From Bacillota bacterium (GTDB lineage Bacteria > Bacillota > Clostridia > Oscillospirales > Ruminococcaceae): a stretch of 64,000 bases of DNA. The stretch spans positions 1 through 64,000 of the forward strand of contig JAEYNX010000004.1 of the NCBI GenBank assembly GCA_023412215.1, read 5' to 3'. Shown piece after piece: positions 7,982 through 16,606 of the stretch. The position numbers and the translations under genes are program-made. The number at the start of each line of letters is the position of its first letter. The first letter of the stretch is position 1. The notes under the pieces were generated by a model. It was not told where the DNA came from. It saw only the letters and a program-made list of their open reading frames with translations, and ran no database searches.

Positions 7982-10900
7982 TTATTTTACGGTTGCGCCG
8001 GAATAATAATGCTCCAAAATCTCGTCGTAGCTCCAGCCCGCGTTGCGCGCGTAGCCGTCGGCGCCCATCTGGCTCATGCCCACGCCGTGCCCGTAGCCGT
8101 AGGTAGTGAAGGTGAATTTGCCGCCGTCATAGGTGACGTCAAACTTGGTGGAACGAAGGTCGAACACCCCGCCGTTTACAAAAACCTTTTCACGCAGGGT
8201 TCTTGCGGTGGTGGAGATACCGCCGACCGTCATCTTGTCGTTATATCCGCCGCTGGTGTAGCTGTCTACCTGGAACCAATCGGAGGGATCGCCCTCCGGC
8301 TCACGCCCAAAATAACCGGTGATCTTCTGCCATACATAGTCCTCGGTGAGCGTTTTGGTTTTCATATACCCGGCAGCCTGCGAGTCGTAATCGCTCTCAA
8401 CGCTTACAAGATGCGAGTATGAACCGCCCCACACATCCTTCGCGGAATTGGTGTTATCGGCTGCGATGGCAAAATAGGGGGTATAAGCCACCCGTCCGTT
8501 TACATACACCAGCTTGTCCACGACCTCTTTCACGGCGTTCTTGATCTTGGTAGAGGGGGTGCGCATGCCCACAGAGGCAGCTCCGCCGCCGTTCATGGTG
8601 TTGAGGATGTAGCTGTGTGCCGCCACGGCCTGTGCTTTAAGCGCCTCGGTGGCAATGGTGTCGTTCATCTCGCTGGCTACCACCTGGCACAGAATGGTGT
8701 ATGCGTCCTCGGTAACATAGCTGCCGCCCGAATAAACGGTAAGCTTCTCGGTCGAGACGCCTAATGTACTGGAGGTCTCCTCCCGAGAGGGCTCGCTGCT
8801 CGCACGCGAGGAATGCGGCTGACTTTCCGGCTGCTGTGAAGCTCTGGAGGAGGATTCCTCTTCCGGCTCCGATTCCTCAGAAGAGCTCGCGGGCTTGGAG
8901 GAACTGCTTTCGAAAGAAGAAGCTTCCTTAGAAGAACTGCTCACCGGTTTGGAGGAACTGCTTGACGGCTTGGAAGAGCTAGCTGCCTTGGAAGAGCTCG
9001 ACTCCTCGGAGGATTCCTCCTGCGAACTGATTTCTTCGGAGCTCTCGCCGTCGGTGACGCTTTTGCCGTCGTCCGGCTCAGAAACGAGCGGCGGCGGCGT
9101 TTCACCGTTTTCCATCTCCCCGCCTGTGCTCAGCACCGGCAGGTCCGGCTTGGTGCCGCCGTAAAGGGTATACCAGATATCGGGGTAAAGCGGCTGCTTA
9201 TTCTTCGTGGCCTTTGAAACGTCTACCTCCGCGCTCTCGCCCTGCCGCACCTTGCGCGCGACGATGACGAAACGCGCCTCGTCAAACTCGTAGGTACAGG
9301 TGGAAAGGGTTAAGAAGTCGTCGCCCTCCTGAATGTCCACCGGCATGTTGAAAAGGGAGCGCGCCTTGACCTGGGCAAGGAAGTTGTCGGTCTCCTGCCC
9401 GCCTTGAGGGTTTATAAACGACGTGTAGTCAAACACCTCGCCGTGCGCGGGGTTGGTGTTGGTGATAAACGCGCTGATGATCTTATATTCCCCTCTGGCG
9501 TATACGGTGTCGAAGTTGATTACCGGGTGCTGCTTGTAATACTCGATATCCTTATAGTTTACAAGCTCGCCGAACATCTGGCCGTCCTTCATGTTATGGC
9601 CATATACCACAGTGTTTACACTGTTTTTCACATCCACACGGTAGTCAATGAAGGGGATGCCGTGGCGGTTGCTCTCTTTTAAGAAGTTCCGGCGCAGGTA
9701 GAAGTCGTTATCGGAAGACTGTACCACCGGGTATTTCACGCCGGTGCCTTTAATCTCGATAAATGCCTTAACATCGGGGTTTTTGGCGTAAAGTGCCGCA
9801 AAATCCTCTATGTAATCGGAGGGATACCCTTCCGGCAGGCTGCCGGTACCATAAAGGGTATTGAGCTCGTCCACATTCTTCTTGTTTAAAAAGGCGCTGC
9901 CGTAATAATACGCGATATATCCCGCCGCGGCGATGAATACCACAGCAAGGACAAGCGCCACAATCTTTAAAAACACCTGCATCCCCGTATCGCCTTTTAC
10001 GGGGAACATATACTCCACAAAACGGCGCCACGGGTTCTTTTTAACGCCGGGCTCCTCCTGCCTGCCTTTGCGGCTTTTTACGGGCTTTTCCTCCCGCTCA
10101 TCCGGCACCGCGCCCGTTTCGTACTGCGCGCGCGCCAGCGCCGCCGCCTTCACGTAGCTTTTGGTGCTGCGCAGGGTAAACGGAACCATCTCGTCCGGCA
10201 CCGCGGGCAGCGCATCCAGATACCGCCGCGCCATGTCAAGCGCGGTAAGCGCCGCGATGTTGCGGATGGATTCACGGTTATGCTGCTGCGGGTCCAGGGT
10301 AAGGCGCTTTACCCAAACGCCGTTTTTATCGCACATCGAAACGTACACAAGCCCCACAGGCTTGCCGTTATCGTCGCTGTTGGGGCCCGCGATGCCGGTG
10401 ATGCCGATGCCGATATCTGCATGGCCCTGCTCCATCACGCCCGCAGCCATCGCCACTGCGGTCTCTTCGCTCACCGAGGTAAACTGCTTGATGAGCTTGG
10501 ACGAAACGCCCAGCTTTTCTTCCTTCACGCTGTCGGCGTAAGCCGAAACGCCGAACTCGAACACTGCGGAGGAACCCGAAACCTCGGTGATGCGCTCCGA
10601 AACAAGCCCGCCGGTGCAGGATTCCGCCGTGGATATCTTCATTCCCCGGGCTTTGAGCTTGTTTACCACCACCTCGGCCATGCTCTCGCCCTCATTGCCG
10701 TAGATGTAGGTGCCAAGCGGCCCCATCATCGCGGCCTTGGCCGCCGTATCGGTGAGCGAAAGCGCCTTGAGCTTGGTCTCGGCTACGCAGAAGATGCGTA
10801 TGTACAGCTCGCCGCTGCCCTCGAGCACCGAGATAGACGCGGGCACGGGGGTGCGCAGCGTCTTGATCATCTGCTCCGCCTCCGCGCGGTTTAAGCCGAA

Positions 10901-11440
10901 CGCCTTGAGCGTGCGCACGGCATATTCGCCGCCCGTACCGCTTTTGATGTAAGGGCAGATGAACTGCATGAACATGGCCACGTATTCGTCGGCATTATCG
11001 GGCAGCATAATGATGGCCTGCCCCTGTGACTCGAGCGAGAAACCCGACAGAAAGCCCACGGTGTTTTGAAACACGCGCGCGCCCTCCGGCACCAGCGCTA
11101 AGCGAATATCATCCTCTACAAACCGCCTGCCCTGCTTCTCAAACGCCTCGCGCAGGCGCAGTACGCTCGGGTTGTGGGGCAGCAGCGCGATATCCAGGGC
11201 ATCGCACAGAATCTCTTTGGCTAAGGGGCGGGTAAGGTCGGTCATACCGCCTACGGTGAGGATAATGTCGCAGTTGTCTATCCCATCCCCCACCGCATCC
11301 AAAAAACCGTCCTGATTATCTATCGAAACGCCCGTGTAGCTTGCCTCGATGGAAAACATACTCAGCTCATTTAAGATAAGCCGGATGTTCCGCTCGTCAC
11401 TGAAGCCTGGGGACTCAACAAATACTACCTTGGCTTTCAA
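7982..11440 (-). CDS. CinA - class B sortase - SpoIID fusion protein
   Basis: One uninterrupted reading frame of 1152 residues joins three normally separate proteins. Residues 1-170 are a MoCF_biosynth-like CinA N-terminal domain with a weakened nucleotide loop (TVGGMTDLT). Residues 250-405 are the CinA C-terminal nicotinamide-nucleotide amidase type domain (TAESCTGGLVSE, GITGIAGP). A basic linker leads to one membrane helix (488-513). A class B sortase follows with complete His 615 (VYGHN), Cys 715 (LSTCTYEF) and Arg 723 (EARFVIVAR). After a Ser/Glu-rich spacer (795-895) a SpoIID domain (900-1150) carries Glu 924 (VASEM) and GYGHGVGMSQMGADG. CinA should be cytosolic, with sortase and SpoIID outside. 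TTG 11440 is used because GGAGG lies 8 bases upstream. It is downstream of thiI and probably cotranscribed. Confidence 0.9.
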   Translation of the reverse strand: MKAKVVFVESPGFSDERNIRLILNELSMFSIEASYTGVSIDNQDGFLDAVGDGIDNCDIILTVGGMTDLTRPLAKEILCDALDIALLPHNPSVLRLREAFEKQGRRFVEDDIRLALVPEGARVFQNTVGFLSGFSLESQGQAIIMLPDNADEYVAMFMQFICPYIKSGTGGEYAVRTLKAFGLNRAEAEQMIKTLRTPVPASISVLEGSGELYIRIFCVAETKLKALSLTDTAAKAAMMGPLGTYIYGNEGESMAEVVVNKLKARGMKISTAESCTGGLVSERITEVSGSSAVFEFGVSAYADSVKEEKLGVSSKLIKQFTSVSEETAVAMAAGVMEQGHADIGIGITGIAGPNSDDNGKPVGLVYVSMCDKNGVWVKRLTLDPQQHNRESIRNIAALTALDMARRYLDALPAVPDEMVPFTLRSTKSYVKAAALARAQYETGAVPDEREEKPVKSRKGRQEEPGVKKNPWRRFVEYMFPVKGDTGMQVFLKIVALVLAVVFIAAAGYIAYYYGSAFLNKKNVDELNTLYGTGSLPEGYPSDYIEDFAALYAKNPDVKAFIEIKGTGVKYPVVQSSDNDFYLRRNFLKESNRHGIPFIDYRVDVKNSVNTVVYGHNMKDGQMFGELVNYKDIEYYKQHPVINFDTVYARGEYKIISAFITNTNPAHGEVFDYTSFINPQGGQETDNFLAQVKARSLFNMPVDIQEGDDFLTLSTCTYEFDEARFVIVARKVRQGESAEVDVSKATKNKQPLYPDIWYTLYGGTKPDLPVLSTGGEMENGETPPPLVSEPDDGKSVTDGESSEEISSQEESSEESSSSKAASSSKPSSSSSKPVSSSSKEASSFESSSSKPASSSEESEPEEESSSRASQQPESQPHSSRASSEPSREETSSTLGVSTEKLTVYSGGSYVTEDAYTILCQVVASEMNDTIATEALKAQAVAAHSYILNTMNGGGAASVGMRTPSTKIKNAVKEVVDKLVYVNGRVAYTPYFAIAADNTNSAKDVWGGSYSHLVSVESDYDSQAAGYMKTKTLTEDYVWQKITGYFGREPEGDPSDWFQVDSYTSGGYNDKMTVGGISTTARTLREKVFVNGGVFDLRSTKFDVTYDGGKFTFTTYGYGHGVGMSQMGADGYARNAGWSYDEILEHYYSGATVK

Positions 11441-11543
11441 AGCAGTTCCTCCTTCAGATGCATAGCGCAGGCACTATGCGGGTAAATACAAACCCTGTCG
11501 GCCGCAAGTTTTCAAAAAGGCAAACAGGAACAATGCTTAGATA

Positions 11544-12716
11544 TCAGCCGCCAATCTCTTCGCGCTGCGCGCCCTCTATCGCCCTTTGAATGAGCTCGTC
11601 CCACTCTACATGCTCTTCGGCGATGCGCACATACTGGGCGCGCGGGCGGGTGCGCGGGTGCCTGGGGGTAAATACGGTGCAGCAATCTTCAAACGGCAGA
11701 ATCGAGGTTTCAAACGTATCGATCTTGCGCGCTATCGTGACGATTTCTTCTTTGTCCATGCCGATCAGCGGACGGAAAACGGGCATGGTGCATACCTCGT
11801 CGGTGCACGCGATGGCGGCGATGGTCTGGCTCGCCACCTGCCCCAGGCTTTCGCCGGTAATGAGCGCCTCACAGCCATCCTCGGCCGCGAAATGCTCCGC
11901 AATACGCATCATAAACCGACGCATGATGATCGTAAACAGGTCTTCGGGGCAGTCGTCCTTGATGCGTTCCTGTATCTCGGTAAACGGCACCACGATGAAC
12001 CGGATGCGCCCGCAGTAGGCCGCCATCTTTTTAAGCAGGTCCTCCACCTTGAGCCTTGCGCGCTCGCTGGTGTAGGGCGGGCTGACAAAGTGTACGGCGG
12101 TAAGGCTTAAGCCACGCTTGCTCATCATGTAGCCCGCCACGGGGCTGTCGATGCCGCCTGAGATCAGCAGCGCGGCTCTGCCGCTCGCCCCCACGGGGAT
12201 TCCCCCCGCCCCCTGAACCTTGTCGGGGTGCATATACGCGGCGGTCTCGCGGATTTCTATATTGATGATAACATCGGGGTGGTTGACGTCAACCTTTAAA
12301 TTCTGGTATGCATCCAGCAGGGTCTCTCCCACCAGTGCGCAGATCTGCGGAGAAAGCAGCGGGAAGGTCTTGTCCGAGCGCTTGGCCTCCACCTTAAAGG
12401 TGCGCACATGGGGCAGAATATCTTCAAAGTAGGCCACACTGGCTTTTTTTATCTCCTCGATATCCTTTGCCACCACGCCGGCCTTGCTGAGAGCGGAGAC
12501 ACCGAACACCGTTTTCAGGCGTTCGAGCACCTCGTCCATGTCTATGCCCGCTGTTTCGGGCCTTACATAGATGGTGGACTGTGCCCGCCACACCTTAAAC
12601 ACGCCGATATCCGATAAACGCTGCTTGGTGTTTTTAATCAGCAGCTCTTCAAAGACGCCTCTATTTAGGCCCTTCAGGGCGATTTCACCCAGTTTTAGTA
12701 ATATTACCTCGTCCAT
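11544..12716 (-). CDS. thiI: tRNA 4-thiouridine sulfurtransferase ThiI
   Basis: ThiI adenylates U8 of tRNA and inserts sulfur to give 4-thiouridine; in many bacteria it also feeds thiamine thiazole synthesis. The 390-residue protein has an N-terminal ferredoxin-like/THUMP region (about 1-165) and a PP-loop ATPase (from about 180, LLISGGIDSPVAGYM). There is no C-terminal rhodanese domain, so this is the short Firmicute form. The cysteine desulfurase immediately upstream on the same strand is the likely dedicated sulfur donor, comparable to the NifZ-ThiI pair known in Bacillus. ATG 12716 has AAGGAG close upstream. Confidence 0.95.
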   Translation of the reverse strand: MDEVILLKLGEIALKGLNRGVFEELLIKNTKQRLSDIGVFKVWRAQSTIYVRPETAGIDMDEVLERLKTVFGVSALSKAGVVAKDIEEIKKASVAYFEDILPHVRTFKVEAKRSDKTFPLLSPQICALVGETLLDAYQNLKVDVNHPDVIINIEIRETAAYMHPDKVQGAGGIPVGASGRAALLISGGIDSPVAGYMMSKRGLSLTAVHFVSPPYTSERARLKVEDLLKKMAAYCGRIRFIVVPFTEIQERIKDDCPEDLFTIIMRRFMMRIAEHFAAEDGCEALITGESLGQVASQTIAAIACTDEVCTMPVFRPLIGMDKEEIVTIARKIDTFETSILPFEDCCTVFTPRHPRTRPRAQYVRIAEEHVEWDELIQRAIEGAQREEIGG

Positions 12717-12750
12717 AGCCGCTCCTTAATACTCGCTTATCATATACTCA

Positions 12751-12825
12751 TACTGCAATAACGCTTTACGTTATTGCTCCCCGCCCAACGGCGGGGATTA
12801 AAAAAGTGTTTATATCACTTTTTTA
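12751..12825 (-). other. Three tandem hairpins between desulfurase and thiI
   Basis: The 130-bp spacer holds three consecutive palindromes: caataacg/cgttattg (about 12754-12774), ccccgcc/ggcgggg (12779-12795), and aaaaaagtg/cacttttttt-like (about 12798-12822). The last could act as a partial terminator or processing site that sets relative expression of the two genes. Confidence 0.5.
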
Positions 12826-12846
12826 ATGAAGAATCAGTATTGTACT

Positions 12847-13980
12847 CTATGCCCGGCGGATGGTGGCAGCACCTTCGGCAAGCGCCTTTGCAAACTCCAT
12901 TACCTCGTCCGCGGTGCTAAAACGGCAAAAGCTGATGCGCAGGGCACTGTCGATGCGCTCAGGCGAAAGGCCCGCGGCCAACAGCACGTGGCTTTTGGCC
13001 CCCTTCGCGCACGCCGAACCGCTGGATACGTAAATGCCCCGTTCCTCTAAAAAGTGCATCATGATCTCGGAGCGTATGCCCGGCACCGAAAGGTTTAAGA
13101 TGTAGGGCAGCGCGTTGTCGGGGGAATTGATAACCACACCCTCGATCTTCGCAACCTCGCCGCGCAATAGTGCGCCCAGCTCCTTGACGCGTTCGGAGGC
13201 AGCAAGCGCGTCCTGCTGCGAGAGCCTTACCGCCTCGCCAAAGCCCGCGATAAGCGCCGACGCCTCGGTGCCCGGGCGGAACCCGCCCTCCTGCCCCCCG
13301 CCAAAGGTGCGCGGCGGCAGTTTGACACGTTTATTGATAAAGACGGCACCCACCCCTTTGGGCGCGTGTATCTTATGCCCTGTTACGGTAACGATATCGG
13401 TGTAGCCGTAGCCAAACCGCAGCGGCACCTTGCAGAAGGCCTGCACGGCGTCGCAGTGCACGATGACGTTATGGTTTTTGCGTTTTACCGCCTTTGCGAT
13501 CTCGGCTATATTCAGCACGGTGCCTAATTCATTATTAATAGCCATTGCACAGACCAGCACGGTGTTCTCATCCACCGCCTCGGCCATCGCCTGCGGGGTG
13601 ATCTCGCCCTGCTCGTTGGGGGGCACCAGCACCACCTCGCACCCCTGCCGCTTAAGCTCCCTGAGCGGCGCGAGCACCGAATCGTGCTCGATGGCGGTGG
13701 CGACAATCCTTGCCCCGGCACGCCGCTGGGCAGCCACCACGCCAAACACCGCGAGGTTGTTGGCCTCGGTGCCGCCAGAGGTAAAAAACAGAGCATCGGG
13801 CGGCACATGCAGCTCGCCTGCCACCGTTTCGCGCGCCTTTCTGAGCAAAAGCTCGGCCTCCAGCCCCTTGCCGTGCAGCGACGAAGGGTTGCCGTATTTA
13901 TTTGTCAGCACATCATAGACTACCTGCGCAACCGCCTGCGAAACAGCGGTGGTGGCACTGTTGTCGAGATAGTTTTCCAT
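12847..13980 (-). CDS. Cysteine desulfurase (NifS/IscS family)
   Basis: This PLP enzyme takes sulfur from cysteine as an enzyme-bound persulfide. The product starts MENYLDNSATT, as in the family, and shows the PLP lysine in TVTGHKIHAPKG and the mobile-loop Cys in SSGSACAKGAKSH. ATG 13980 is chosen because GGAGGG lies just upstream; a longer reading to 14031 adds residues outside the fold. The 377-residue length is typical. Its position next to thiI, with no iscU or suf genes here, suggests that it serves tRNA thiolation rather than general Fe-S assembly. That assignment is from context. Confidence 0.93.
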   Translation of the reverse strand: MENYLDNSATTAVSQAVAQVVYDVLTNKYGNPSSLHGKGLEAELLLRKARETVAGELHVPPDALFFTSGGTEANNLAVFGVVAAQRRAGARIVATAIEHDSVLAPLRELKRQGCEVVLVPPNEQGEITPQAMAEAVDENTVLVCAMAINNELGTVLNIAEIAKAVKRKNHNVIVHCDAVQAFCKVPLRFGYGYTDIVTVTGHKIHAPKGVGAVFINKRVKLPPRTFGGGQEGGFRPGTEASALIAGFGEAVRLSQQDALAASERVKELGALLRGEVAKIEGVVINSPDNALPYILNLSVPGIRSEIMMHFLEERGIYVSSGSACAKGAKSHVLLAAGLSPERIDSALRISFCRFSTADEVMEFAKALAEGAATIRRA

Positions 13981-14042
13981 GAGGCCCTCCGAAGTTTTGG
14001 CATTCGATTGCAAGACCGTTATTACGACCAAATATCCATATA

Positions 14043-14071
14043 ATTATACCTTATCTGCGCAGTTAATACAA
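14043..14071 (-). promoter_or_regulatory. Promoter of desulfurase-thiI operon
   Basis: On the minus strand TTGTAT (14066-14071) and TATAAT (14043-14048) have a 17-base spacer. Transcription would start near 14036, 56 bases before the desulfurase ATG. Confidence 0.65.
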
Positions 14072-14230
14072 TTATATTTATAGCGTCTTCACATATTTCA
14101 CCCTTTGCAGGAAAAAATATTAACGCTATCGGGCTGCGCGAATCGCATGCTGCCAATGCAAATTGCCTTTTGCCTCCCCTAAATTTACCAATCATCAGTA
14201 ATACCTACCGATGGAAAGGATTTGTTGTAT

Positions 14231-15577
14231 ATGAGCAGAAGAGCTAAGGTAAGATCAGCAAGCTTCCTCACCCTATTATTTCTGGTAATGGGTGGATTTA
14301 TCCTTCGGGGATACGCAATGGCCCGCGATTATCAAACCCAGCTTGAATATACCTACCAGCGCGCGCTGGTAGACCTGGGCAGCAACGTGGGGGAAATAAG
14401 CACCACCTTGAGCAAGAGCGTTTACGCGGGCACCCCCGCGCAGCTCACGCAGCTTTCGTCCAAGCTGCTGCGCGACTGTGACGCGGCAAAAAGCAGCCTT
14501 TCGCAGCTGCCGGTGAGCGCGTTTAATCTGGACGCGACCAATAAGTTTATCGCTCAGGCCGGCGAATACGCCTCCAGCCTCACGCGCAAGCTTTCTACCT
14601 CTCAGGACATTACCGATACCGAGAAGGAGAACCTGCTCAAGCTGTGCGAATACGCAAAACAGCTCTCAAAAAGCATCAACACCATGAAGGACGACATCGA
14701 CAAGGGCAATATGGACATCGGAAAGGTGTTTGCCGCCGTCAAAGAACAGGGCGACGCCAACGAGAACGAACCTTCGGTAACCGACGGCTTTCAGGATATG
14801 GAGGACGGGATGCAGGGCTACCCCGCTCTCATCTATGACGGCCCGTTCTCCGACCACATTATGGAGAAGGAGCCGACCCTGCTCAAAGGCTCCAAAGACG
14901 TAACGCGCGAGGAGGCGCGTGAGCGGGCCGCTTGGGCGCTTTCCACCAGCCCCGCCAACCTAAAGGACGACACCGACGAAAACGGCAGGATGCCCGCGTA
15001 CTGCTTTATCTACGGCGACTCGAACATCTCGATGACCAAGAAGGGCAACCTCATCAGCTATATGGTAAACGCGCGCCCTGTGGCGGACGCAAAGCTGAGC
15101 ATCAAGGAGGCGGGCATTAAGGCCGGAGAATACCTTAAACGCCTCGGCATTGAGAATATGGTACAAAGCTACTACGACACCGCCAACAACATCTGCATCT
15201 TCAACTATGCCTATCAGCAGGACGACGTGGTGTGCTACCCCGACCTCATCAAGATCGGCGTGGCGCTGGATAACGGCGAGATCGTAAGCTTTGAGTCGCG
15301 CGGGTATATCACCAACCACCAGGACAAGCGCGACCTGCCCAAGCCCGCCATCACGGCGGAGCAGGCCAAGGCCGTGGTAAGCAAGCGCCTGCTGCCGGGG
15401 GCGAGCAGGCTGGCGGTAATCCCCTCCACCGGCTTGAACGAGGTATTTGCCTACGAGATACGCTGCAAGGGGCTGGACGACGACCAGAATGTGCTGGTGT
15501 ATGTGAATGCCGTAACGGGCGCGGAGGAGCAGATTTTAATCCTCGTAGAAACCGAAACCGGTGTTCTGACCATATAA
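14231..15577 (+). CDS. ypeB: Spore germination protein YpeB
   Basis: YpeB is a spore-coat/cortex-side protein needed to localise and stabilise the cortex-lytic enzyme SleB in Bacillus and clostridia. The 448-residue product has an N-terminal membrane helix (about 12-30) and a helical domain. Further on are PepSY-type repeats, for example TREEARERAAWAL, SIKEAGIKAGEYLKRLG and TAEQAKAVVSKRLLPG. ATG 14231 is chosen with AAAGGA 10 bases upstream; TTG codons at 14222 and 14225 are alternatives. No sleB lies next to it here, which differs from the common sleB-ypeB pairing, so its partner must be elsewhere or another enzyme. The gene is monocistronic and ends at a bidirectional terminator. Confidence 0.9.
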   Translation: MSRRAKVRSASFLTLLFLVMGGFILRGYAMARDYQTQLEYTYQRALVDLGSNVGEISTTLSKSVYAGTPAQLTQLSSKLLRDCDAAKSSLSQLPVSAFNLDATNKFIAQAGEYASSLTRKLSTSQDITDTEKENLLKLCEYAKQLSKSINTMKDDIDKGNMDIGKVFAAVKEQGDANENEPSVTDGFQDMEDGMQGYPALIYDGPFSDHIMEKEPTLLKGSKDVTREEARERAAWALSTSPANLKDDTDENGRMPAYCFIYGDSNISMTKKGNLISYMVNARPVADAKLSIKEAGIKAGEYLKRLGIENMVQSYYDTANNICIFNYAYQQDDVVCYPDLIKIGVALDNGEIVSFESRGYITNHQDKRDLPKPAITAEQAKAVVSKRLLPGASRLAVIPSTGLNEVFAYEIRCKGLDDDQNVLVYVNAVTGAEEQILILVETETGVLTI

Positions 15578-15583
15578 TAAACA

Positions 15584-15625
15584 AAATCGGGCGGACAAGG
15601 AAGAGTTCCCTGCCCGCCCGATTTT
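15584..15625. terminator. Bidirectional terminator between ypeB and hydrolase
   Basis: A stem of aaatcgggcggacaagg with its near complement is flanked by A-rich and T-rich ends. It sits between two convergent genes and can serve both. Confidence 0.85.
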
Positions 15626-15650
15626 TACCTAATGGTACATAAGCCGTCTG

Positions 15651-16457
15651 TCAGTTACTGAGGAAGGTAACAAAGGTTCGGTTAAAGTTCTCCAGTTCAT
15701 CGTAAAACACCGCATGGCCGCTGTGTTCAAACGGGTAGAGAGTGGATTTGGTAATGCCCTGATACAGCAGCTCGGCAAATACGTAAGGGCAGATCTTATC
15801 CAGCTTGCCGTGAAAGATGCCGGTGGGCACCTGTATCTTGGCGAGGTCGGAGCGAAGGTCTTCGTCCCGCAGCGAGATGGCGGCGCCGATGGTGCCGAGC
15901 GCCGAGTTGCTCCACGCAAGCTGCTTAAACCATTCGCTGAAGTTGGCCGAGACCGAGGAAGCAAACAGCTGCTCGCCGAACTCTGCCACCGCCTGCGGCC
16001 GGTCGTCCTGAATATGGGCGATCAGCATATCCATGGCCTCCCGCGTCATACCGTAGGGGTAGCCCGGCCTTTGGGTGAAGGAGGGCGCCGCCGCCCCCAC
16101 CAATGCGAGCTTGCTTACCTTGGTGCCGTTGTATCGCGCCATGTATCGTATGGCGATTGCGCCGCCCATCGAAAAACCGACCAATGTAAACCGGCCTAGC
16201 CGCATCGCATTTACAATACCGTAGAGATCGGCCGCGTACTGGCTGTAATCGTACCCGCCGTAGGTTGTGTCGGACACGCCAAAGCCGCGCAGGTCTATAA
16301 GCACGCAGCGGAAGCCGAGCTGCGGCAAAATATTCAGCTGATATTCAAACATCTTATGGTTGAGCGGCCAGCCATGAAGCATCACAACCGTTTTATTGGC
16401 TGACGGATTGATGTCCTCCACCGCGATCTTTGTATTGTTGATAGGAACATAGTTCAT
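15651..16457 (-). CDS. Alpha/beta hydrolase fold protein
   Basis: This is a cytosolic hydrolase of unknown substrate, about 268 residues. It shows the oxyanion-loop HGWPLNHKMF, the nucleophile elbow GFSMGG (Ser), an acid in HGKLDKICP (Asp) and the base in EHSGHAVF (His), a complete catalytic triad. The general appearance is that of the haloperoxidase/esterase branch. ATG 16457 follows a GGGGGG run 6-7 bases upstream. The gene stands alone and neighbours give no clue to its role. Confidence 0.85.
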   Translation of the reverse strand: MNYVPINNTKIAVEDINPSANKTVVMLHGWPLNHKMFEYQLNILPQLGFRCVLIDLRGFGVSDTTYGGYDYSQYAADLYGIVNAMRLGRFTLVGFSMGGAIAIRYMARYNGTKVSKLALVGAAAPSFTQRPGYPYGMTREAMDMLIAHIQDDRPQAVAEFGEQLFASSVSANFSEWFKQLAWSNSALGTIGAAISLRDEDLRSDLAKIQVPTGIFHGKLDKICPYVFAELLYQGITKSTLYPFEHSGHAVFYDELENFNRTFVTFLSN

Positions 16458-16562
16458 AAACAACCCCCCTACATAAATGTATGTAGAGTATCGCTAAAAC
16501 ATGTACCCTTTTCATAAATAGCCGATCGTCGGTTGGGATAAGCAGGGTAAAACCGCATACAA

Positions 16563-16590
16563 AAAGAACCGCCGATAAATCGGCGGTTCC
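16563..16590 (-). terminator. Terminator of msmK-type gene
   Basis: The stem gaaccgccga/tcggcggttc is followed on the minus strand by TTTTT, 17 bases after the ABC ATPase stop. Confidence 0.85.
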
Positions 16591-16606
16591 TGTGTTTAAG
16601 AAGTGA

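Noticed and set aside
8895..9164. Leu/Glu-rich 89-codon frame opposite the Ser-rich linker of the fusion
   Set aside because: It is the antisense image of Ser repeats, has no ribosome site and lies wholly inside a real gene.
7982..11440. Idea that the CinA-sortase-SpoIID reading is an assembly error joining three genes
   Set aside because: The frame is continuous over 3.4 kb, the linkers are natural low-complexity or basic spacers, and no internal ribosome site with a start was seen at the domain junctions.
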